The notes beneath the pieces were generated by a model that was not told the DNA's origin, did not search any database, and worked only from the letters and a program-made list of their open reading frames with translations. A DNA stretch of 64,000 nucleotides from Ophioderma brevispina (taxonomy: Eukaryota > Echinodermata > Ophiuroidea > Amphilepidida > Ophiodermatidae). Below, one piece after another: positions 49,325 to 58,899 of this stretch (the stretch's first letter is position 1; each line of letters starts with the position of its first letter). The stretch covers positions 1 to 64,000 of the forward strand of contig JAMKCH010001595.1 in assembly GCA_023653785.1 (NCBI GenBank), given 5' to 3'. The translations under genes and the position numbers were made by a program.

Positions 49325-50515
49325 AATATGTTATTTCTATTCCTACTTTTTTTAAACCGAATCATAAAAATATTTTACAGATCATAAAGAAACGAATGAC
49401 ACTTACGTTCCTTTAGATAAACTAAATAAATAACTTCAAATTGGGGGTTATTTATTTTAATTTCCTCTTATTTTATTTTGAAAACAAAAATGACTACGGA
49501 AAATCGATATAATATTTAATATTGAAAAATGAACAGGCTTCATGAATCCTACATACGATTGCAGGTTAGGGGTCTAAGATGATTATATCGAGACACTCTG
49601 TATGACCGCTGTAATGGATGGTATTTTACTCTCGAATTTTCTTGAATCTATCCCCGATTACAATTATTTTAGAATTTTATTTATTCCACGAGACTACCTA
49701 GAAATTAAAGTAATTTTGTTCGTTCATTTTATAATGCGGGCACATAGCACTGGCTCTGTTCTGTTATCATTCCCCCAAAATGAATGACCTTTTATGAAAA
49801 TGTAATTCGTGTGTAGACACACAGAGAAGTAATTTGTTCAGCACAATCCTAAGGGCTTACGTGTACTCTAAAAACATTGCTTGGAGAAATATCCCAATCC
49901 CTCAGTTAATACGTTTTGGGCTTAAGGGTTATCCGTGAACCTTTTAGCTGATTGCATGGCTCAAATATTGGATGGTCCCATTCTATATATATGAAGATAT
50001 TATAATAAAAGCAGTCACTGCGATTGTAATAATAATAATGTATTCACTAAACCATAATAATATGGTGAATTTCACATCATTCGTTTGAATATTATTTTAG
50101 TAAGACTAGAGTACATGTTGTATGGCTATGCTGATATCATGACAAAAGCATTCCCCGTTTTTCAAGTTTTAATTTGTGTCTTATTTAGCCTGGGTAGATC
50201 ATTCAGTGTTCAGAACTGCTATTTCCAATGATGCCCAGGGATCCAGGATGATAGTTGATAATGGTCTTTTTTTTTTTTTGTAAAATTAATCTTGATATTT
50301 GAAACAACAGAAAGTGAAAGGAAACAGATTTTCATTAATTTGTAATAATATGAAAATACCAGTGTCAAATAATGGTGATATTGCTATTGTTATTTACGTG
50401 CTTGATGATGATTTAACATCTTTGTGTTGTGATGATTTTGTTACTGTGATTACGATGACGGCGATGGTGTTAATTTATACAATAACCCCGGGTCCTTTAT
50501 TTCATGGTGTACAAA
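49325..50515. other. Intergenic, no gene seen
   Basis: AT-rich, with short ORFs only and a poly-T run near 50,266. Confidence 0.5.
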
Positions 50516-50520
50516 CAAAT

Positions 50521-50573
50521 AGTGTGTGTGTGTGTGGTGTGTGTGTGTGTGTGGTGTGTGTGTGTGTGTGTGA
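50521..50573. repeat. GT microsatellite
   Basis: TGTG tract with two GGTGTG interruptions. Confidence 0.95.
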
Positions 50574-50740
50574 AGAAACCAAAGGAAGAGAGGCAAATGT
50601 GATATTGAGCAAGAAGGAAGCTGTTGAGAATTGATTTTGATCTTTTTTTTTCCTTTACGGTGCTTGCTGTGATATGATGACGATGAGTTTGGTGATTAAA
50701 ACGACGCTGATAATGATGATAATATTTACATTTATGAAGA

Positions 50741-50960
50741 TTATGTCGATGACAACGATGAGCATGAATAAGTGCTGCTGATGCTGCGGCTGCTGTGCTG
50801 CTCCTGACGATGACGACGATGATGATCATGATGGTGATGATGATGATGATGATGATGATGACGATGATGATGATGATGATGACGATGATGATGATGATGA
50901 TGATTGATGATGATGATGATGATCGACGATGACGATAATGATGAAGACGGCGACAAAGAA
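50741..50960. repeat. GAT trinucleotide array
   Basis: Long (GAT/GAC)n run, densest at 50,805-50,940. The histidine-, serine- or isoleucine-rich frames on the reverse strand come from the repeat and are not proteins. Confidence 0.95.
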
Positions 50961-52230
50961 GAAGACGGAATGTTAAAACTTTTGATAGAGATTTAATATA
51001 AAATAAACAAAACAAAGTATTATCGAAATATATCTGAGGCCTGACATTTGAGTGCGTGTTTACTCTGTTGTTATATGAGAACAGAAAATGTTATTCACTT
51101 GTCCTGCACTACATGTCCTATAAAAGTAATATCCAGAAGTCTCATAATGGCTATGCTATCATAGAGGAAATGGTTGTTTACTGATTGACACCTCCGGGCC
51201 TATATCCGAGACAGGTTGCTCTACTTGACCGGGATCTCCAGGGTACAGTTACGTGCTGACCAGCCACAGGTCTGCTGAAATGGCGGTTAATTTATTAAGG
51301 CTATCCGCTACCGAGAAAGAGAAGAAGTAAAAACAAAGAAAACAATGAGGGACCTCTATGTGTTTGCGTAATGGATTTGTGTCTCGTGCAAGTGCGAGAC
51401 ATGCGTGTGTTCATTTGTATGCGTCTGCACGCGTACGCATGCGTATGCACATGTACGCGGTTTTATGTTTATAGAGACTGATGTATCTGCACAGTAAACA
51501 ATATTATTTACAGGTGACTATCTTTGGAAGTAAGAGTGCTCAATTACATTACAGGAGAGCGTAAAATAAATTTCAAAGTATAAACATCTGGAGCACTCTC
51601 GGCTATTTGCAAAGTACCGTACAGACCAATGCCGAAAATGCTTTAGTTGTGACCCCATAGGATGTATATACGTACATGTCTTTTGGTTTAAGACACGACC
51701 ATAAGACATCATCTTTCTGAAGATCGAATGCTCAGTGATCGAAAGTGAGGACATGTCGTGAAACTCAGAGTAACGGTTGCCTTTCCGGAGGTCTATACTT
51801 CGCAGCTGTTTGGCCCCGTGCAAATCGCCTCTGTGGCGAGACAATTTTTGACAGCTTTTATAAGTAGGGATATGTAAGAGCAAAAATCAGAAACATCCAT
51901 TGCGGAATCTTGCCATTATTGTATGTTATAGCGCTCTCTATATGCCAATTCTCCACACAGATACGTGTTAAAGTAGATTTTAAATCATTTTGCCCGCAAT
52001 GAAATTTCGTAAAATTTACACCGGATGAAGTCAGTGGTGCAAATTAGTTGTCAAAAGTGTGTTGCGGTTGATATTTATATATACACATATACATACAAAC
52101 ATACTTGCTTATTTTGACAAAATCAAGTGCAATCAGTTTAGTGTTGACAATGTTTAATTCTGACTTTCACATCGGTTACCAGTACTTTAAAATACCATTT
52201 CTTAATCAAAACCCAGTCATGTTATTTACA
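50961..52230. other. Intergenic, no gene seen
   Basis: A 121-residue minus frame at 51,518-51,883 has no recognisable features. An alternating purine-pyrimidine stretch lies at 51,395-51,461. Confidence 0.45.
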
Positions 52231-52368
52231 ATTTGGTATCAATGAGTAAATCAATCAGTGAACAAATAAATAAATAAATAAATAAAAATGAAGCAAAAAA
52301 GTAGGCAATGATTTTGCTAATAACTCAAAACTATTTGGTATCAACGAGTAAATCAATCAGTGAACAAA

Positions 52369-52463
<95 letters not shown>

Positions 52464-52507
52464 AAAGAAGCAAAAAAGTAGGCGATGATTTTGCTAATAA
52501 CTCAAAC
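52231..52507 (+). repeat. Tandem duplication with expanded AAAT microsatellite
   Basis: Unit 1 (52,231-52,332) and unit 2 (52,333-52,507) share atttggtatcaa.gagtaaatc at the start and ggc.atgattttgctaataac at the end. Unit 1 has about five to six AAAT repeats. Unit 2 has about 25 (52,365-52,463). Confidence 0.95.
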
Positions 52508-52717
52508 TCGACGTCACCGTTATTTTCCTTTACCATGTCACGATATTTTCCACTCAAGTGAATCACTAAAATGAAATAACATATGAGATGACCATTTTAA
52601 GGCATTTTGTTAATTATATTTTATTCGAATAGATATCATTGTAATACCACATCCCCATTAGCTTGATTTCCTACCCATTCCTATTCGAATCCCAAGAATT
52701 CTTTCTTTTGTTTACAG

Positions 52718-52815
52718 GTGGTTTATCCTCCAGTATGGCCATCCGCTACCCTCAAGCATTTTGAAATAATTCTCATCAAGCGTAACCCAACGAGCGTAGC
52801 CAAAGTACAGTCATG
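52718..52815 (+). CDS. Possible isolated internal exon
   Basis: A 98-base stretch is bounded by a good acceptor (pyrimidine-rich tract ending TTTACAG) and a consensus donor (GTAAGT). Only one of the three frames is open. It encodes about 32 residues, including KHFEIILIKRNPTSVAKV; the other two frames contain stops. No family is recognised and no partner exons were found. A frame of this length is open by chance about one time in five, so the splice sites carry most of the weight. Confidence 0.3.
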
Positions 52816-53426
52816 GTAAGTAACAAAATATTTACATAGTCTATGATTTATTACGATGTGAACTAAATGACCCTCAATTGTTCTTAATAGATGAAGCGAA
52901 CACCACTACACGGCAAACACAATTAAGGACTATAGAAATTGCTGATGGCTCCAATCAAATTAGATCGCATGTCGTGTTTTATCAGTACATTAAGTAAATT
53001 ATTTTGTGCTTCCTGGCATGAAATGCACAATTGTCTTTTTCCACCCGAAGCAACATTTACAATAAATAGTTCAGGATGATGTAGGCTATATGTCTTAGGC
53101 GAAATTATTGATGTTACTTTGCCCCTCCACGCTTTTCCTATAGTTTCAGCTCACGTTACACCGCCAGAAGACATCATTGCGAAGTCGCTATCTTGTTTCA
53201 CCAACCGGGTTCCAATCATATTTCCCTTCTGCTTCTTCTTTAAGATGGATTTACCTCGTTTGATGGCGACTTATATATGCTTGTTTATAGTTTTGTATAA
53301 TATTAAACATTTGAAAGGTGACCTCATGGTATTATAAAATAATGTGATACAAAAGACTTGATATATACACCAAATCGTTATCATCGAGAAATGTAAGAAC
53401 ATTGGGAAGTATATTTGATGTTCACC
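52816..53426. other. Downstream region of Ig gene 2
   Basis: Probably includes the 3' untranslated region of the minus-strand Ig gene. A minus-strand AATAAA lies near 52,840. The plus-strand 72-residue frame at 53,119-53,337 has no recognised domain. Confidence 0.4.
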
Positions 53427-54554
53427 TTACATTTTCTGCGGCACTTGCTGTAAAATATGAGACTCTGGATATGGTTTTACAAGTGACATATACATTTTGC
53501 CGCTATCTCGTTTGCTTTCCACCTCCACATATATCTTGTCAGCGTCTTCAAGAGGGGGAGAATAATCTTCCGTAATCTCTTCTGCAGGTGTTTTACAAAA
53601 TTTGAGCAGTAAAGCTAAACACACAACACAGAAAAGTAAGGCCAGAACACCAGCTACAATAGTTCCTATTACCCAATAGAAAACTGCTGATTCCGTAATC
53701 GCATCACATATATCCTGACAGTCCTCCGGCTTGAGAGAACCTTCCGATTGTCCGCCAGTTTGGACAACATTTATTATATCCTTTGGAACGGTGGTTGTCA
53801 AGTCCGGAATAAAAGGAGGACCATGTGGATTACGTAAAATAATTACAGGTCCTACGTGGCATGTTTGTATTGTCCCTGGAAAGGCCTTACTTGCTATTTC
53901 ACACAAAAACACAGCACCGCTGTCCCTGAATCGCGCTCTTATGTTCACAACGGAGTACACTCTTCCATCCACAGTGCTCTCCTCTGCATCTAAAGATTTT
54001 TCTGATCCAGTTCTACTCCATGATATTGATACAGCGGGGTTTCCTACTTCTGAATGGCATGTCAGTGTTATTACATCGCCTTCATATATGACATCGGGCT
54101 GGAGAGAATCACACACTGGATTTGATACTGAAGGAAAGTACATTACCTCAAGACTGACGGCATGTTGTGTTACTTCTTCGAGAGATGGAAAGGTCCTTAT
54201 TACCTTGCAAGAGTATTCTGCTTCATCTTCCAAACTAGCGTCTGTTATGGATAAAAAAAATATCATAGATCCATCACCCATATGACGCACCGCCAAAAAT
54301 ACTCGTTCCTCTATACCAGGTACAACTGCCCCGTCAATAGAAAGTTGCTGACTGCGGCCGGTAGTTGTCTTGAACACCTGGACACTTTGTCCATCTTCTA
54401 AATTCCACACCTGGCAGTGCAGAGCAAACACGGCACCTGTTTCCACTGGATTGATTGGTAAACTTGCTGAAACTTTTGTGTCTGTGGCAGCTTGGACTCC
54501 AGGTGTAAAGTCTGTCCAGAATAGTAGCATACACACGATGATAATTTCAATCAT
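53427..54554 (-). CDS. Single-exon type I Ig-domain receptor with ITAM-like tail (paralogue 2)
   Basis: A 375-residue uninterrupted ORF, paralogous to the gene at 6,586-7,746 and on the same strand. An in-frame TAA lies seven codons upstream of the Met. Residues 1-22 form a signal peptide ending near GVQA. Ig domain 1 has Cys47 and Cys116 (ALHCQVW, AEYSCKV). Ig domain 2 has Cys166 and Cys218 with Trp179, plus an extra pair at Cys148 and Cys232. The motif TCHVGP is identical in both genes. The stalk carries DCQDIC, aligned with DCLSTC in paralogue 1. The transmembrane helix spans about 291-318 (YWVIGTIVAGVLALLF). The tail has Tyr331 in DYSPP, Tyr342 in YVEV, Tyr355 in YMSL and Tyr362 in KPYP. 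The spacing YxxV-x9-YxxL is the same as in paralogue 1. Neither tyrosine has the -2 residue of an ITIM. A possible AATAAA lies near 52,840 on the minus strand, about 585 bases past the stop. Confidence 0.9.
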   Translation of the reverse strand: MIEIIIVCMLLFWTDFTPGVQAATDTKVSASLPINPVETGAVFALHCQVWNLEDGQSVQVFKTTTGRSQQLSIDGAVVPGIEERVFLAVRHMGDGSMIFFLSITDASLEDEAEYSCKVIRTFPSLEEVTQHAVSLEVMYFPSVSNPVCDSLQPDVIYEGDVITLTCHSEVGNPAVSISWSRTGSEKSLDAEESTVDGRVYSVVNIRARFRDSGAVFLCEIASKAFPGTIQTCHVGPVIILRNPHGPPFIPDLTTTVPKDIINVVQTGGQSEGSLKPEDCQDICDAITESAVFYWVIGTIVAGVLALLFCVVCLALLLKFCKTPAEEITEDYSPPLEDADKIYVEVESKRDSGKMYMSLVKPYPESHILQQVPQKM

Positions 54555-56425
54555 GTTGAAGAAGTGTTTTGCTTATTTTCCAGTTGAAAGTTTTGGAAAT
54601 CTGTCAAACATATGGATCGCAAGAAGAGACGACCGAATTCATATACTCCAACATGGGAGTTATCAATAATAACTAAAAAACAGCTTGCGAAAACAGGTGA
54701 TTGTAACTTGTCGAGACTGTTTCATCTGGCGATGCGTGTACTTCCACTATATCCGAATCTCTAGAATGCTAAGCACACTGGCTGCGTCCACAACCCCTTG
54801 TTAAACAAAATTATATTCAAACTCACACTCCGCGCCATAAAAGTACAAACTGTTCATCCCTGTGCACGCGGAATTTTTGTTCTTAACTGTATTCAAACTC
54901 ACACCCAAATCCCAAAATGTACAAATTGCTTTTGCAGCCAAGAACAATCCACCGGAAGGTCAGGTGACGGAGAACACTTAATGAATATTGATGAGCCGAT
55001 CTACCCGAGGCAGAAAATGAGCGTACCGAGAAGTAATGACGGTATACAACTAGTACTGGGTGACAGAAACAGGAAAACGAGTCCAAAAAGATAGCCAAGA
55101 GCTGGGCGAGTAGCATCAGTTTGTAGATCAAAACAGACAGGTACTTCAACCAAACTCAAGTGGAAATTGGATTTTCTTGTAGCGATTGTAGCGCAGACAC
55201 TTTGATAAGATGCGTATCGCATAAAAGGATTGTTGAGTCAAGCAGCATCAAATTAAATGAAAAATTTAACCCATAAGGATAAATGCCTTTGCGAAGTAAA
55301 AAAGAAGGCATAAAGAGATAGCAGATAAGACGAGGGTAAGAATACTTCGATGATCGTGCTTCTTGTATTATTATCTTTTGGTAAGAAAAACATAAAAGCC
55401 CACAGGTTATCGGTGAATTTCTAGTAATAATAAAAATAGTATTAAAAACGCGCACACTAAAGTTTTTAATCATGTCTCTTCATGGCGTTTTCGCTTTCTG
55501 CTCTGGGTTATTTATGTATTTAATTATTCAGTATGCAAAGATGTAAGTAGTAATAATGATAAATCATTATTTAATATATTTATTTATTCAATACTTCACA
55601 GATCGTTTTTTTTTTCTAATCACATTGTTGTCCATTATTTAAGACTCTCTTGTTTGCTTGTTTTATTTTTTTTAATAAAGTAATTTTTTTCAATAAAAAT
55701 GATTAATCCATATTCCCTCTGTATTTTTGCCTTTAAAGAACGCATACATTTTATCATGTTTGGTATTAATTGTTTTTAACACATTTGGATGCATTTGACA
55801 ATGTAAATGGCATATTAAATAAAAAATAAATGAATGAGACAAATATTGACAAAGTATACAGTACACGAAATAGTAAGAAATGTCCTTACGTCCACAGCCA
55901 AATATTGAATTTATTCATTAAACGCTAAAATTGTCAGCGCTAACAATATTACAATACAGTAAACTATGTATAATTCATCGTTGGATTCATGCACATTATT
56001 AAATGAAGCCTTTCTGTTTGCGCAGCTTTGAAGTAAAAAGCCTCTTCCTTGATGGGAAATCATATTTGATAAGAATCCAATTCCGAGCTCTTCACGCTTC
56101 AGCGCTACTGGAATTGACAAGTAAATATGTTTAAAAAGCAAAATACAAAAAAACTACGGACACTCACGTCGCGTGGTGAAGGTCAGAAATAATTGTTAAA
56201 AGATTAAACGTTTTAACCATAACGGCGACCAACCATTTGAGTAAATTGAATGACTTCTTTTATGTTTATGGATTTTACATGGCGGCATTAGAATTGCGTG
56301 TTTCCGTTTAAGTATTTCAGTTGATTGACGAAAAACAAAATCTATTTTTTATAGGTGCCTTGTTGAAACTTAATGCATTTATAATTGTATCTATCCACAA
56401 CTGCTCCTCCACACAAAACACACAA
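54555..56425. other. Upstream region of Ig gene 2 and intergenic
   Basis: Should hold the promoter of Ig gene 2. No clear TATA box is assigned. A small direct repeat, TATTCAAACTCACAC, occurs at about 54,820 and 54,888, with aaaa.gtacaaa.tg after both. The rest is AT-rich without a gene. Confidence 0.4.
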
Positions 56426-56426
56426 A

Positions 56427-56453
56427 CACAAAAAACACACACACAATCACACA

Positions 56454-56534
<81 letters not shown>

Positions 56535-56537
56535 ACA
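56427..56537. repeat. CA microsatellite
   Basis: Nearly pure CA run of about 80 bases (56,450-56,528) with interrupted flanks. Confidence 0.97.
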
Positions 56538-57089
56538 AATACATATCAAAAGAACCGCTTATTGTTAAAACTGAATGAATTGCGTTAAACTACCGAGGCC
56601 TTTGTTAAACTTCCTAGGAACTTTGTTCGAAGTAATTTCTTGTGTGTTGGGTCCCCGGAAGTATATGTCATACAATGTCATACAGGTACACCGCCACCAT
56701 CACCACCACTACCACCACCCCGCATCATGTCAGTAAAGCACACCACCATTTAATAAAGTATCGCATTCCTTCCTCCAGATGCACGAAAGTACCCCTTTTC
56801 TGGCGTGATATATCTCCACCGTGGGTTCTTTCTATCGCGTTAACGTGGTTTGCTCCTAAAGGTATAGTTTGTACGTACGACACATCTTGATAGCTAACCG
56901 TTATAGTACAATTGTGGTTAAAAGACACTGGTACGTTTCTCAAGATTTTTCAAAATTAATATTTTTGCATAATTGTAAAGCTTGTATATACATTTCCCTC
57001 TCACAAATCAACGTCCCTTATGGGTAAACAGAATCATTTTTTAGTAAAATGACTCCGATGACATTTATTCAGAAGACGACGGAATGACG
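56538..57089. other. Intergenic, no gene seen
   Basis: A short CCA/CAC trinucleotide stretch lies at 56,690-56,720. No supported ORF. Confidence 0.45.
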
Positions 57090-57350
57090 TTTAACACAAG
57101 AAAACATACGCCGGAGTTGATTCCCATGGCATGCTTCCTGTTTGACCGGTCTGTGACCTTTGTGATTTTAATATCAATGAGAACGAGTCTATGATATTCG
57201 TGTAATAGACACGTTTGTTGATTAAAGTTACGGCAACAAATTGCAAATTACCTCGATGTCTTTAGCTTCTTATTAATGTCCAATATCGTTTCTCATGTAT
57301 GTTATTTGTATGTGTAAAATATATCTCTATTCTTCCAATGGCCTAGACTA
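57090..57350 (+). repeat. Dispersed repeat E, copy 3
   Basis: Matches 13,870-14,150 and 23,090-23,380 (gtgattttaatatcaatgag, gttgattaaagttacggcaac, ctattcttccaatggcc). Confidence 0.7.
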
Positions 57351-58890
57351 TTATTTGCGAGCAAATTGAAGAAATTTCATATTTTGTGAAAGGTGCCAGT
57401 GCCGCTTTAACAGATTAAAGAGAGAGTACATACGTATAAATGTGGTCTATTCTATTGAATTCATTAAGACGGGTACCAAAACGCGAAAATACTAAACCGG
57501 CATAGAAGTTGGAACATAATATAGGGAGTGTAATGCGAGGGGTATGATCATAATAATGTAGTGTACACACTATTACAAATTGTGGTTTGTTGTGTTATTA
57601 CTTTAGGAAGCTAAACTTAATAATAGCGCGAAGCGTTATTTCGATATTCTCTGCAAGTTCTCAAATTTATTGTAATTTGCGAAAGCTCAATCATTTCCGT
57701 TGTGAGATAAACACGTACACAACATCCTTGAGAAATGCAATATTGCTTAATATAAACGCATATAGGCAGCACTATTAGGATCCTCCACATTTACAGGGAT
57801 ACTTTGATTATTCAGAATACACCACAAGCTCATATGAATCATGAGAGCTTATTATTACAATTTAAAATTTAAAAATATAATTGTATATTGTTAACGTTCA
57901 AGCCGTTCGTATGCGATATGCTTTATTCAAGGACATACAGGGATAAAGATTAACATACTATTCTCTCCCTCGTCTAACCAAGTGACTCATTGGTGCGTGT
58001 CGTTTCTCTAATCAAATTGGGAACTGCCACCAAGCAAGTTTATGTATATGTGTACGGATACACAATGTCTTATGGGGACGTTGTTTAAAAGCTGTATGAG
58101 GACTTTTTTTATGAGGGACGTTTTAAAAAGTCTAAGTCTAAGTCTTTGTGTATAGACAGCCCGTTACCCTAATTTGCTTAACGGAATAAAGTGCTGCTGC
58201 ACCGAAGTACCGGGTTATGCCTAAACGTCCGGTGTTTCGGCAGATGAACGGCAGAGGTATCTGCCGAAAACACCGGGCGTGTCAGTAAGTATTCATGCTA
58301 AAATTGCAGGCTAACTGGACTCTAATACAACACAACTCAAACACTGAACCTAAAATACCTGTAGAGCCTAAACGTGTTGTAACGGTACCCTAATTAGTTA
58401 GGAGACCTTTATCGCAATCCGCGTAAATAAATGGGAGCCACCCTACTCCGTAAGTCGCTGTGCTAAATCTTTCATGTATACCAATGCATGTAACGCACAT
58501 ATTACTTCTTAAAACGGACACGTCACTCATCTTCATCATAGTCTTTAAGGTGTTTCCATAAGGTGACACCCTTCGTTCTGACACCCTTATGAATTCGGAA
58601 ACCTTAACGGAATAAACCACACCTTTTTATTGCAGATTTTGGCTTTACAGAATTGTATTCACTTCTACAATATACATAAGTTTCATGCGTGCTTGTTTTA
58701 GAATGCTAAATCCTAATTTTAATGGATTTTATTGTATTCTGATCCAGAAAATCACGGATAGTGCCGAAGTACGTTAGTGCAGGAGCTCAGAATAACCACC
58801 CCCCCCCCCCCCCCCCCGTGCACCCCACCCCAGTTCCTCCGTGAGTGGTATCATTTTGTTCGAGGGATCCCACTGATTGTTTTTTTTTTT
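57351..58890. other. Intergenic with hairpin and poly-C tract
   Basis: Contains the hairpin at 58,229-58,276, two AACGGAATAAA words (58,179 and 58,606) and a run of about 20 C at 58,799-58,817. No gene. Confidence 0.5.
58229..58276. repeat. Hairpin with 17-base arms
   Basis: CCGGTGTTTCGGCAGAT (58,229-58,245) pairs with ATCTGCCGAAAACACCGG (58,259-58,276), with one bulged A and a 13-base loop. Confidence 0.75.
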
Positions 58891-58899
58891 TTCATGTTA

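Noticed and set aside
50497..51015. 172-residue minus-strand ORF rich in Ile, His and Ser
   Set aside because: Produced by the GAT and GT repeats; no sequence outside the repeats looks coding.
53731..54285. 184-residue plus-strand ORF
   Set aside because: It lies antisense to the Ig gene at 53,427-54,554, has no protein-like features, and is a shadow of that gene's codon usage.
56317..56588. Several ORFs rich in Thr-His or Val-Cys
   Set aside because: Translations of the CA microsatellite.
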